DNA from: Mycolicibacterium tokaiense
Lineage (GTDB): Bacteria; Actinomycetota; Actinomycetes; Mycobacteriales; Mycobacteriaceae
Direction of reading: 5' to 3'
DNA: 64,000 nt
Assembly: GCF_010725885.1 (NCBI RefSeq)
Contig: NZ_AP022600.1
Coordinates: forward strand, 1,240,001-1,304,000
The position numbers were made by a program, and so were the translations under genes. The notes under the pieces were generated by a model that made no database searches, had not been told where the DNA came from, and was given only the letters and a program-made list of their open reading frames with translations. This document shows, piece after piece, positions 1-8,259 of this stretch (positions within the stretch are counted from its first letter, which is position 1; each line of letters begins with the position of its first letter).

Positions 1-181
1 GACCGAGATCCGAAGCGGCTCCGAGGACCGCATCTGCGGCTGCCGAGTGGGCTGCGCCCACCGAGAGACCGATGACGTTGGCCGCGGTCCGCCGGGCGGC
101 AGCCCGGGCCGCTTCAGGGACATCGGACCAGTTCAGTTCTGCGACAAAGGTACTGACGGTGCTGGTGAGGTCGGCGCTCAT
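1..181 (-). CDS. MmgE/PrpD family protein, N-terminal part (runs off the left edge)
   Basis: Only the first 60 codons are in the window. The protein starts MSADLTSTVSTFVAEL and continues into the helical N-terminal pattern of the MmgE/PrpD fold (AARRTAANVIGLSVGAAHS), which aligns by eye with the same region of the gene just upstream. The ATG at 181 overlaps the stop of that gene as ATGA, so translation is probably coupled. It would be the fourth MmgE/PrpD gene of one operon. The family includes 2-methylcitrate dehydratase, cis-aconitate decarboxylase and iminodisuccinate epimerase. Substrate cannot be assigned from this fragment. Confidence 0.75.
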   Translation of the reverse strand, partial: MSADLTSTVSTFVAELNWSDVPEAARAAARRTAANVIGLSVGAAHSAAADAVLGAASDLG

Positions 182-1518
182 GCCGGGGTGCCTTTCGTGT
201 CGGCGAGGTTGCGGAACCAACTCTGGGCGCTGGGAATCGTGGCGACACCGCGCGCGGCCTCGACGATCTCCTTCTCCCGGCCCGGCAAGGTGCGTTCCAC
301 CAGTGCCAGTACCTTGCGGTCCAGCTGGTCGTCGGTCAGCGGCACCTCGAGGCTGCCGCGCGCGTTGCGCACCGTGACGCTCTCGGTGCCGCCGTCCGCC
401 AGGGTGGCGGTGAGAAACGCGGTGGCCCGGGCGACATCGGGGTCGGGGTGCAGCGCCACCTTGGACCGCATCTCGATGAGCGGCTCCGAACGTACGGTGG
501 TGTCCTCGTAGGACTTCAGATCCACCGGCCCCTGCAGCACCCCGCTGGCGACGCCGTGGATGGTGGAGAACCGGGCAGCCAGGCCATCGGAGGGGTCCGG
601 GTTTCCGGTCAGTTCCACCACCAGGGGGTGGCAGCGGACATCCACGCGGGCCACCTCCCGGCCACCGATCAGCTGATGCAGTTCTTCGGCCGCCTCGATC
701 GCGGGATGGCTCACGATGCCGCAGGGGTAGGGCTTGTAGGTGTTGTCCAACAGCTCCCACCGGGTGCCCCAGTCGTCGAGCAACTTGGACTCGTCCAGTT
801 CGGGTGCCAGCACCCGGAAGTAACCCCGGGGGCCGTCGAGGGCGCGCGGGGATGCCGTCAGGCCGTGCTTGGCGACGGTGGCCGCGACCAGTCCGTTGGC
901 GGCGGCCTTGCCCGGGTGCAGCGGCTTGTTCATGGTGCCGAAGCCCTCGCGGTGCCCGATGGTCATGCTGGACGCCACACCGATGGCGCGGCCGGTGGTT
1001 TCGGCGTCCAGGCCCATCAGCATCGCGGCGGCCATAGCGGCGCCGATGGGGCCCACTGTGCCCGTGATGTGCCAGCCGGCATCGTAGTGCGACGGCGACA
1101 TGGCGACCGCCACCCGCAGTTGGAGTTCGATGCCGACGGCGAAGGCACGCAGCAGTTCGTCGCCGCTGCGGTCCTGCTGCCAGCAGGCACCCAGTGCGGC
1201 GCCCAGGGTGGCGGCACCCGGGTGCACGACGGTGGCCAGGTGCGTGTCGTCGAAATCGTCCAGATGCGCCGCGAATCCGGTGAGCAGCGCCGCCGACGGC
1301 GCATCGAAGGTGTCCGAGCGGCCCGGGACGGGCACCTCTCCGGGTGCACCGGCGCGGCGCAGACCCGCGGCCACGACGTTGCTCTCGGCGGTGGCCGCCG
1401 CGCCGATGGTGGTGCCGACGACGTTGAGCAGGCTGCGCACGGCCTCGGTGTGCACCTGACCTTCGACCCGGTCCGCGACGGCCAGGGCCTGGGCGGCCAG
1501 TTCGGTCAGATCGATCAT
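178..1518 (-). CDS. MmgE/PrpD family protein (copy B)
   Basis: 446 residues, a normal length for the 2-methylcitrate dehydratase-like (MmgE/PrpD) family. The start is the ATG at 1518 (MIDLTELAAQ), sharing one base with the upstream stop (TGATG). Family landmarks are visible: DDFDDTHLATVVHPGA near residue 90, GWHITGTVGPIGAA near 150, NKPLHPGKAAANG near 195 and YKPYPCG near 260, the last being the classic K-P-Y-P-C signature. Relatives dehydrate, decarboxylate or epimerise tri- and dicarboxylic acids in the cytosol. Position downstream of a tricarboxylate transporter supports a carboxylate substrate. Which reaction it catalyses is not decided by the sequence. Confidence 0.88.
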   Translation of the reverse strand: MIDLTELAAQALAVADRVEGQVHTEAVRSLLNVVGTTIGAAATAESNVVAAGLRRAGAPGEVPVPGRSDTFDAPSAALLTGFAAHLDDFDDTHLATVVHPGAATLGAALGACWQQDRSGDELLRAFAVGIELQLRVAVAMSPSHYDAGWHITGTVGPIGAAMAAAMLMGLDAETTGRAIGVASSMTIGHREGFGTMNKPLHPGKAAANGLVAATVAKHGLTASPRALDGPRGYFRVLAPELDESKLLDDWGTRWELLDNTYKPYPCGIVSHPAIEAAEELHQLIGGREVARVDVRCHPLVVELTGNPDPSDGLAARFSTIHGVASGVLQGPVDLKSYEDTTVRSEPLIEMRSKVALHPDPDVARATAFLTATLADGGTESVTVRNARGSLEVPLTDDQLDRKVLALVERTLPGREKEIVEAARGVATIPSAQSWFRNLADTKGTPA

Positions 1519-2747
1519 CAGACGTCCTTTGCTGTCGGGGCGTTCTCGAAGAGCGCGGGCAGGTCGGCCCAACTGGCGGCCAGCACGGCATCGGCGCGGT
1601 CCCCCGCGCAGTCACGTACCTTCTGCGCCAGGTGCTCCCGGGTCACCGGACGACCTGGGGCACCCGGCGGGAGTTCGATCTCGCCGGAGCGGGTGCGCCC
1701 GTCGGTGGTGGTGACCTGGACCCGCACGGAATCCTCGAGCAGGCCGTTGCCACCGGGGGTCAGGTGGATGTCCACGCTGCGGGTCAGCCGCGCCACCTCC
1801 GGCCGATGCACGGCCGTATCGGAGAAACTGTCGAAACCGGCGAACCCGTCGGTGACGCCGACGGCCAGGGCGTGCTCGAGGCAGAACTTGGCTTCCAGCC
1901 CGGAGGTCGGCCGGTGGTGCACCAGTGGCTGCACCGCGGACTCGGTGAGCCAGATGTCAATCCGCTCGACGTCCTCCGACGCCAGGCCGGCCGCCACCTC
2001 GGCCATGCACGCGATGGGGCGTTGCAGCGCATAACAACACGGGTAGACCTTGACTGCCAGGCCGCCCGGCACCATCGCGGGATCGTCGAGTGCCAGATCG
2101 AAGGGAGGCTCGGAGACCAGATCCAGCCAGGCGTCGATCACCCGCAAGTCAGCGACGGCGCCCGCGGCCGCCAGTCGGGCGGCGCGAATCCCGGCATCAA
2201 CAGCCAACCCCACCTGGATGGACTTACCGTCACTGCCGAAGGCGCGTTGCACACCACCGGCGCTCGACACCGCCAGTGCCATCGCCGTTGCCAACCGGTC
2301 GGCGTCCAGTCCCATTGCGGTGCCGGCCACGGTCGCGGCGGCCATGGGTGCGGTGGTCGATGTCGCGTGCCAGCCCCGTGAGTAGTGTGACCAGCCCAGC
2401 GCAGCACCCAGCCTGGCCATCACGCCGGCACCGGCGAGGTAAGCCCCGGCATCCCCGCCGGTGGCGGCGGCGGCAGGCACACACACCGTGCTGATGTGGG
2501 AGGTGGAGGGCAGGTGCAGGTCGTCGTAGTCCACCACGTGCGCCTGGGCGGCCCACCGCGCTCCAGCGGGCAGCTCGGCCACCAGTGCGGTCACCGGGTG
2601 ATTCGCACCGGCGGCAGCCACCGCAACGGTGTCGATCAGCGCGATCTGAGCCAGTTCCAGGTCGGCAGTACCGGGCACAGCGTCAACGGCCCACTGTGCC
2701 AACGACTGTGCGGCAGTGCGCACCTCTGCCGACATCTGCAGCGTCAT
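1518..2747 (-). CDS. MmgE/PrpD family protein (copy C, divergent)
   Basis: 409 residues, shorter than its neighbours. The start is the ATG at 2747 (MTLQMSAEVRTAAQ), overlapping the upstream stop as ATGA. It keeps GWHATSTTAPMAAAT and KVYPCCYALQRPI, the equivalent of the KPYPC signature. In place of the usual H-x-D...HPG segment it has DYDDLHLPSTSHIST. This is a substantial departure at a region that shapes the active site in family structures, so the substrate probably differs from that of copy B. It belongs to the same minus-strand operon and is not a recent duplicate of copy B, since similarity is confined to motifs. Confidence 0.85.
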   Translation of the reverse strand: MTLQMSAEVRTAAQSLAQWAVDAVPGTADLELAQIALIDTVAVAAAGANHPVTALVAELPAGARWAAQAHVVDYDDLHLPSTSHISTVCVPAAAATGGDAGAYLAGAGVMARLGAALGWSHYSRGWHATSTTAPMAAATVAGTAMGLDADRLATAMALAVSSAGGVQRAFGSDGKSIQVGLAVDAGIRAARLAAAGAVADLRVIDAWLDLVSEPPFDLALDDPAMVPGGLAVKVYPCCYALQRPIACMAEVAAGLASEDVERIDIWLTESAVQPLVHHRPTSGLEAKFCLEHALAVGVTDGFAGFDSFSDTAVHRPEVARLTRSVDIHLTPGGNGLLEDSVRVQVTTTDGRTRSGEIELPPGAPGRPVTREHLAQKVRDCAGDRADAVLAASWADLPALFENAPTAKDV

Positions 2748-4123
2748 CGCCGAGCCTCCGCGTACACACCGGCAGTCAGCATCCCGGTGACGGTGGTGAT
2801 GTCCGGGCAGGCCTCCAGGGACCACAGCGTGTCCATCAGTTCGCCGGTGGCTGCGGCTCCCAGGATCGGTTCCATCAGATCCACCGCCTTGGCCGTCACT
2901 TCCTCGTCGGTCATCGGGTCGTCGACGGTGCCACGCACGGCACCGACGTAGCGCTGCCGGACCCGGCCATCGCGCAGCGTCACCGAGACGTCAGCCGTGC
3001 GAACGCCGGCCTTGTCGGGGTCGGCGATCAACTCGGTGACCGAGCGCAGTGCGGTGATCACCGGATCGGTCATCCGGTCGTCGTCGTGGGCCATGGCGAA
3101 GGTGAAGGCCCGGTCCACCAGCGTGCCTGCCACCAGGTACTGGCAGCAGATGTCGGGCATGGAGCGGTTGTCCACCACGCGACACAGGTCGTGCGGCAAC
3201 ACGATTCGGATGCCGGCGACCTGTGCAGGGTCGATGGGTTCGGATTCCACCAGCTCGAGCATCGCCTGCACGGCAGCCTGGGCGGGGGATCCCACGGCAA
3301 ACTTCTTGATGTTGGTGTGCATGATCTCGTACCGTTCGCCCAGGCCGTCGGCCAGTTCGTCGCGACGGACCTCGGTGGACAGCGCGTCCAGGAAGTTGGG
3401 GACGGCACTGAACACGTCACCCACCCCGTCGCAGCCCGACGCCACCATGGCCGCAGCCCGAACACCGTTGGAGGCAGGCATTCCCGCGAATACGAACGCC
3501 TTCTCCATATGGTTGGGATCGCGCACCCAGCTGGTGACGCCCGAGGCACTCTGCGCGGCGTATGACAACGCGTGCCGCATCTGCTCCTCTTCCAGGGCGT
3601 AGACGACACCGGCAGCGGCAGCGGCGCCGAACAGGCCACAGTAGGCATGGGTACTGCGACCGCTGGATTCGGTGTTGAGCACCGGCTTGCCGAGGCTCAG
3701 CACCACCCGGGTGCCCGCGTCGTAGCCCGCGGCGACCGCACGCAGGATCTGCTCACCGCTGCTGTGCCTCAGGTCGCCCACGGCCAGGGCGGCGGGCACC
3801 ACCGCACAGCCGGGGTGACTGATGGAACGCGCATGGGAGTCGTCGGTTTCGTCGGCGTGCGCGGACATGCCGTTGGCGAGCGCAGCATCCACCGGGTTGC
3901 TCCGCCGCCCACCGATGAGCGCACTCGGGCCGTCGCCGTCTGCACCCACGTAGGCCAGGCCCCGGATGCCCGGCAGCAACTGCGCCCCGGACACCATGGC
4001 TGCGATGGTGTCGATGATGTGGTGTTTGGTCTTGTGAAGCACCTCGGGCGGCAACGGCGTGCGCGCGGCCCCGCTCAGGTGCTCCGCCAGACGTCGTGTC
4101 TGCGGGCTGATCTCGGCAACCAT
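2744..4123 (-). CDS. MmgE/PrpD family protein (copy D)
   Basis: 459 residues from the ATG at 4123 (MVAEISPQTRRLAEHLSG), chosen because an AAAGGGA Shine-Dalgarno-like run lies just upstream. A GTG at 4171 overlapping the SDR stop is the alternative and would add 16 residues. Motifs are ADETDDSHARSISHPG near residue 90, GRSTHAYCGLFGAAAA near 150 and HMEKAFVFAGMPASNG near 205. The later signature reads IKKFAVGSPAQAA instead of KPYPC. This variant is typical of MmgE/PrpD members that are not methylcitrate dehydratases. It is the first of the four paralogues in transcription order. Confidence 0.85.
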   Translation of the reverse strand: MVAEISPQTRRLAEHLSGAARTPLPPEVLHKTKHHIIDTIAAMVSGAQLLPGIRGLAYVGADGDGPSALIGGRRSNPVDAALANGMSAHADETDDSHARSISHPGCAVVPAALAVGDLRHSSGEQILRAVAAGYDAGTRVVLSLGKPVLNTESSGRSTHAYCGLFGAAAAAGVVYALEEEQMRHALSYAAQSASGVTSWVRDPNHMEKAFVFAGMPASNGVRAAAMVASGCDGVGDVFSAVPNFLDALSTEVRRDELADGLGERYEIMHTNIKKFAVGSPAQAAVQAMLELVESEPIDPAQVAGIRIVLPHDLCRVVDNRSMPDICCQYLVAGTLVDRAFTFAMAHDDDRMTDPVITALRSVTELIADPDKAGVRTADVSVTLRDGRVRQRYVGAVRGTVDDPMTDEEVTAKAVDLMEPILGAAATGELMDTLWSLEACPDITTVTGMLTAGVYAEARR

Positions 4124-4167
4124 GATGGTCCCTTTCATCGGAACGGTTGGTGGGCAGGCGGGCTGAG

Positions 4168-4911
4168 TCACATGTATGCGCCGCCGTTGACGGAGATGAC
4201 CTGGCCGGTGATGTATCCGGCATCCTCGCTGCAGAGAAAGGACACGGCGCCGGCGACGTCCTCGACGGTGCCGATGCGCCCGACAGCATTGCCGGCGGCG
4301 TGTAGGTGTTGGTAATGCTGTTCGGCGACGGCGGAGTCACCCAGGCCCGGCCTGCGGGCGGTGTCGATGTGGCCCGGCGAGATGGCATTCACCGTCACCC
4401 CTGATCCGTCGGCCTCGTGCGCACATGCCTTCGTCAGACCGATCAATCCGGACTTGGCCGCCACCACCGGCGTTCGTCCCGAGGCACCTGCCTGGCCGGA
4501 CATACCGGCGATGTTGACGACGCGTCCCCAGCCCCGCTCACGCATCTGGGGCAGTACGGCCCTGGTGGTCAGGAACGCACCGGTGAGGACGGTGCTCATC
4601 ACGGCGTCCCAGTTCTGCACCGTCATGGACTCGATGGGCCCGTGTGCTCGGATGCCGGCATTGTTGATCACCGCATCGACTGCGCCCCAATCTGTTTCGA
4701 TCTCACCGATCAGCCTCGTCACGTCCGTCTCGGCACCGATGTCGCCGGCGAACCACCGAACGGACTCCGGAGCGGCCAGGCTGTCTGCGGCGGCGGCGAC
4801 ACTCTGGGCGTCGCGGCCGGTCAGACAGACCCTCCAGCCGTCGTGCAGCATCCGACGGGCGATGGCCAAGCCGATGTTGCGACTGGCCCCCGTCACTATT
4901 GCGGCCCGCAC
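4168..4911 (-). CDS. SDR-family oxidoreductase (FabG-like)
   Basis: 247 residues of a classical short-chain dehydrogenase: the Rossmann glycine motif TGASRNIG at the N-terminus, NNAG (VINNAGIRAHG) mid-protein and a C-terminal ITGQVISVNGG. The catalytic Tyr-x-x-x-Lys segment is atypical: GRTPVVAAKSGLIGL retains the lysine but has valine where tyrosine is normally found. The start is a GTG at 4911, preceded 5 bases upstream by a strong AGAGGAGG ribosome-binding site. It lies 13 bases after tctA and before the MmgE/PrpD genes, so it probably oxidises or reduces an intermediate of the same pathway, if it is catalytically active at all. Confidence 0.85.
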   Translation of the reverse strand: MRAAIVTGASRNIGLAIARRMLHDGWRVCLTGRDAQSVAAAADSLAAPESVRWFAGDIGAETDVTRLIGEIETDWGAVDAVINNAGIRAHGPIESMTVQNWDAVMSTVLTGAFLTTRAVLPQMRERGWGRVVNIAGMSGQAGASGRTPVVAAKSGLIGLTKACAHEADGSGVTVNAISPGHIDTARRPGLGDSAVAEQHYQHLHAAGNAVGRIGTVEDVAGAVSFLCSEDAGYITGQVISVNGGAYM

Positions 4912-4924
4912 CGGGGCCTCCTCT

Positions 4925-6469
4925 CTAGTTGTGCTGATGCACTGACTCATCGACGGCGGCCCGCTCCCGGCGCTTGGCGCGGACGTTCGAGACGGCCATG
5001 AACGCCAGCGCCGCGACCAGCAGTGCCCACAGGATGTTCACCATCACCGAACCGAAGAAGTAACCCGGGCCATCGGCCAGCTGGAGACTTCGCAGCAGGT
5101 ATTCCTCGGCCAGCGGACCCAGGATGATCCCGAGGATCAGCGGGATCACCGGATAACCGTTGAGCCGCAACATCAGTCCGAGCACACCGAAGAACAGCGC
5201 CAGCCCCACATCGAAGATCGAGTTGCGGATGGCGTACACGCCGACCATGGACATGAACAGCACCGTCGGCACCAGGAACGCCAGCGGCACCCTGGTCACC
5301 AGCGCCAAGGGTCCGGCCAGTAGTACCCCCAGCGGCAGGATCAGCACGCTGGCCACGATCAGGGCCAGTGCCACGGCGTACACCTCACCGCTGTTCTCCT
5401 GCAGCACCCGGGGGCCGGGCTGGATCCCCTGTAGGTAGAACGCTGCGAGCACCACGGCCATGGTGGCGCTGCCGGGGATGCCGAGGGTGAATGTCGGGAT
5501 CAGGCTCGCACTGGCCACTGCGTTGTCACACGCTTCGGAGGCAATGATGCCCTTGTGGCTGCCCTTGCCGAACTCTTCCGGGGTCTTGGAGCGCCGCTTT
5601 TCGAAGGAGTAGCTGATGAAGTTCGCCACAGCCGCACCGAGGCCGGGGATGATCCCGAGCACGATGCCGACACCGCTGGAACGTGCCACCGCGCCCGGCT
5701 GCTTCAAGGTGGCCTTCACGCCGTCGATGGCATCCTTGGTCTCTTTGCGCAGGCCGCCAGCGGTGACAGTCTGCTCTGTCTGCCGTTGCGCCATCAGCTT
5801 CGACCCCACCAACATCAGCATCTCGGTGATGGCGAACACGCCGATCAGTGCGGCCAGGAAGGGCACTCCGTCATAGAGCTGCAATTCGCCGAAGGTGAAT
5901 CGGGTTTCGGCCGTCGCGGGGCTCACGCCCACCACCGCTATCAACAGGCCGAGCAGTCCCACCATCAGGCCCTTGCGGGCCGAACCGCCCATCAGTGACG
6001 ATGCCACCACCAGTCCCAGCACGATGATGGCGAACATCTCCCGGGCACCGAACTTCAGCGACAGCGCACCCAGCGGCTGCAGCAGGAACAGCACGATGAA
6101 GCCACTGAGAACACCGCCGAGGACCGAGGCCATCCGGGCGATGCCAATGGCCAGGCCGGCTTGGCCCTTCTTGGCCAGCGGATAGCCGTCCAGCGCGGTC
6201 ACAGCAGAGCCTGCCTCACCGGGCACGTTGAACAGGATGGCGGGCACGGCGCCGCCGAATTGTGCTCCCGCGTAGATGCTCACGATGAGCACCAGGGAGT
6301 TCTCCAGCGGCAGGGTGATCGCAAACGGCAGCAGCAGCGCCGCGGTGTTGGAGGTGCTCAGGCCCGGCAGCACACCGACGATGAAGCCGACCGACACACC
6401 GACCACGAGCCACATCAACGGTGCGGGCTGCATCAGCAGCGACAGTCCTGCGGTGATGTTGTCGAGCAT
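4925..6469 (-). CDS. tctA: Tripartite tricarboxylate transporter, large permease TctA
   Basis: 514 residues, polytopic, the usual size of the large TctA subunit. The start is the ATG at 6469 (MLDNITAGLSLLMQP), sharing a base with the tctB stop. It has the family glycine-rich motif VGVLPGLSTSNTAALLLP near residue 35 and a second repeat GIIPGLGAAVANFISYSFEK near residue 320. These two related motifs reflect the internal duplication of TctA. It works with TctB in the membrane and the binding protein TctC to import tri- or dicarboxylates using an ion gradient. The cytoplasmic C-terminus is basic (AKRRERAAVDE). Confidence 0.95.
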   Translation of the reverse strand: MLDNITAGLSLLMQPAPLMWLVVGVSVGFIVGVLPGLSTSNTAALLLPFAITLPLENSLVLIVSIYAGAQFGGAVPAILFNVPGEAGSAVTALDGYPLAKKGQAGLAIGIARMASVLGGVLSGFIVLFLLQPLGALSLKFGAREMFAIIVLGLVVASSLMGGSARKGLMVGLLGLLIAVVGVSPATAETRFTFGELQLYDGVPFLAALIGVFAITEMLMLVGSKLMAQRQTEQTVTAGGLRKETKDAIDGVKATLKQPGAVARSSGVGIVLGIIPGLGAAVANFISYSFEKRRSKTPEEFGKGSHKGIIASEACDNAVASASLIPTFTLGIPGSATMAVVLAAFYLQGIQPGPRVLQENSGEVYAVALALIVASVLILPLGVLLAGPLALVTRVPLAFLVPTVLFMSMVGVYAIRNSIFDVGLALFFGVLGLMLRLNGYPVIPLILGIILGPLAEEYLLRSLQLADGPGYFFGSVMVNILWALLVAALAFMAVSNVRAKRRERAAVDESVHQHN

Positions 6470-6963
6470 CAGAAACCCCTGGCCAGTGGTAGGGGCACGC
6501 CGATCACGAGCGTGAACAGGACGTAGCCGAGTCCGATCACAACGACGGGATACCCGATGAGTACCAACGGCTTTCGCACGCCCATGATCCACAGGCCGCC
6601 GATCAGCATCAACGCCGCGGCCGGGTAGAAGCCGATGGGATTGACCAGCCACACGGTGACCGCGATCAGCGCTGCGAAACCTGCCACCCGCCAGACCACC
6701 AGGCGGCCGTACTCGGGGTCGGGTTCTTCGTCACCCGTACGCTCCCGCAGGTCCGCGATCACGTTCCACAGTCCGACGCCGATCAACAGTGCGGCCAGCA
6801 CCCGCGGATAACCCTTGTCGGCCGGATTCAGGTCCACCGACAGCATCCAGGTCAACGCTCCGACGACGATGGCGATGAGGCCCGGAGTGGCCGCCAGCCC
6901 CACTGCGGCCACGGCGTTCGGCGCCGGCGATGCCGTCGCGACGGGCTCAGCCGGCGAAGGCAT
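6469..6963 (-). CDS. tctB: Tripartite tricarboxylate transporter, small permease TctB
   Basis: 164 residues with four predicted membrane segments (about 17-35, 55-75, 100-125 and 135-158), as expected for TctB. The start chosen is the ATG at 6963 (MPSPAEPVATASPAPN), which overlaps the end of tctC by 17 bases; a CAGGCGA sequence upstream may serve as ribosome-binding site. TctB is the poorly conserved small subunit, so identification leans on its position between tctC and tctA as well as topology. Confidence 0.9.
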   Translation of the reverse strand: MPSPAEPVATASPAPNAVAAVGLAATPGLIAIVVGALTWMLSVDLNPADKGYPRVLAALLIGVGLWNVIADLRERTGDEEPDPEYGRLVVWRVAGFAALIAVTVWLVNPIGFYPAAALMLIGGLWIMGVRKPLVLIGYPVVVIGLGYVLFTLVIGVPLPLARGF

Positions 6964-7948
6964 TCGGGTTCGCCTGCAGGAGTTCTTCGATGTCGGTCTG
7001 CGACTGCTGTGCCAGATCCTCGAGTTCATCCGGGGTCAGGTAGGACACCTTGCCCGCTTCACCCAACTGTTCCAGGTTGGCCAGGTACTCCTCGTTCTCC
7101 AGTGAGGCCTTGAGCCCGTCGACCAGGGCCTGATACCGCTCGGGGTTGCCGTCGCGGCACTCGGCCGAGGCAAAGAGTACGTAGTTCGAGGCATTCGCGG
7201 GCAGGTCGACACCGAGCGCCTCGTTGATGGGCGGGGCGTCATCGGTGACCTCAGGCCATTTGTTCTCGGGCTGACTGACCGCGATCACCCGCGAATCATC
7301 GGCAATGGCAAGGCTGTTGAACACGCCCGCGTGGGTGGCGTCCACTTCTCCGCTGATCAGGGCAGTGCGCGACGGTCCGCCACCGTCGTAGCCGATGATG
7401 TTGAGGTCGATGCCGAGATCGCGCTCCATCTGCAGCAGGGCGATGTAGTTGTTGCTCTGCAGATCCGAGACACTGACCTTGATCTGGCCGGGCCGGGCCT
7501 TGGCGTCGTCGACGAACTCCTGGACGTTCTGCCAGGGGGCGTCGTTGCGGACCCGGATCACGCCGGGTTCGATGCTGATGCCGCCGACGGGCGCGAAGCT
7601 GGACAGGTCGTAGTCGACAGCCTGGGTCATGTAGGAGAAGTTCAGGTGCGGGATGCCGTGGGTGACGATGCTCGAGCAGTCGGCGCCGTTGCTCAGCATC
7701 GTCTGGGCGCCGATGGCGTAGCCGCCGCCTTCCCGGTTCTCCACCACGGCGGTGGTGCCCAGCGCCTCGGTGAATGCCGGTTCCAATTGTCTTGTGGTGG
7801 TGTCGAATCCGCCGCCGGGCGCACTGGAGACCACCCAGCGCAACTGCGTGCCGGCGAAGTCGGTGCCGGCTTCATCCGACGCGCAGGCGGACAAAGCCAG
7901 GGCCACGGTGGCGGCGCCGGCCAATAAGCGGGTGGTGTGACGTGTCAT
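6947..7948 (-). CDS. tctC: Tripartite tricarboxylate transporter substrate-binding lipoprotein TctC
   Basis: 333 residues. A basic N-terminus (MTRHTTRLLAGAATVALALSAC) ends in a lipobox with the lipidated Cys near residue 22, so the protein should be anchored outside the membrane. The mature part shows TctC/Bug-family features: LRWVVSSAPGGGFDTTTRQL at the N-terminus and IGYDGGGPSRTALISGEVDA mid-protein. These proteins bind carboxylates such as citrate, tricarballylate or aromatic acids. The ATG at 7948 was preferred to a TTG two codons upstream. It is the first gene of a minus-strand operon, tctCBA-SDR-four MmgE/PrpD. Confidence 0.93.
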   Translation of the reverse strand: MTRHTTRLLAGAATVALALSACASDEAGTDFAGTQLRWVVSSAPGGGFDTTTRQLEPAFTEALGTTAVVENREGGGYAIGAQTMLSNGADCSSIVTHGIPHLNFSYMTQAVDYDLSSFAPVGGISIEPGVIRVRNDAPWQNVQEFVDDAKARPGQIKVSVSDLQSNNYIALLQMERDLGIDLNIIGYDGGGPSRTALISGEVDATHAGVFNSLAIADDSRVIAVSQPENKWPEVTDDAPPINEALGVDLPANASNYVLFASAECRDGNPERYQALVDGLKASLENEEYLANLEQLGEAGKVSYLTPDELEDLAQQSQTDIEELLQANPNAFAG

Positions 7949-7984
7949 GGGCAATCCGATCGTCTGTGATCTGGTTCATTACTC

Positions 7985-8012
7985 AGCATATGGCCGTACA
8001 TTTTGAAGTCAA
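7985..8012 (-). promoter_or_regulatory. Predicted tctC operon promoter
   Basis: On the minus strand TTGACT (8,007-8,012) and TATGCT (7,985-7,990) are separated by 16 bases, close to the SigA-type consensus. Transcription would start near 7,978, leaving about 30 bases of leader before the tctC ATG at 7,948. Confidence 0.65.
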
Positions 8013-8189
8013 GCACCTCGTCGAGAAACTTCACTTCACAATTTGGCTGCTCAGCGCACCGAAGTTGAAGCCATACGGCACGCCACGGCCACACACAATG
8101 TTCGGCCATTGCCGCTACTGCAGGTCCTGACCGCACCCGGGAACCCCACCTGGGGACCCTCGGAACCGCACCCTCTCGGGTTCGGCAGT

Positions 8190-8228
8190 CTTCCCGTACA
8201 GCGGGAAGGTTATCCGTACAGCGGGAAG
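8190..8228. promoter_or_regulatory. Tandem operator-like repeat upstream of tctC
   Basis: A 15-bp sequence CCGTACAGCGGGAAG occurs at 8,194-8,208 and again at 8,214-8,228, exactly 20 bp apart, so both copies face the same side of the helix. The first copy sits in a perfect inverted repeat, CTTCCCG-TACAG-CGGGAAG (8,190-8,208); the second lacks the left arm. A plausible binding site for the IclR or GntR regulator encoded next door. Confidence 0.6.
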
Positions 8229-8259
8229 ACTATGCCCGGCGGCGCGGGTGTGTCAACCG

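Larger units (their letters stand above)
7949..8259. promoter_or_regulatory. Regulatory region between tctC and the IclR gene (311 bp, no gene)
   Basis: This is the only gene-free stretch over 300 bases. It holds the tctC promoter (7,985-8,012, minus strand) and a GC-rich imperfect stem-loop at 8,139-8,159 that could end the IclR transcript. It also holds a tandem operator-like element at 8,190-8,228. I found no convincing small gene in it. Confidence 0.7.

Noticed and set aside
7949..8259. Riboswitch or small RNA gene upstream of tctC
   Set aside because: The predicted leader is only about 30 bases, too short for a riboswitch, and the remaining structure is explained by operator repeats and a terminator-like hairpin.
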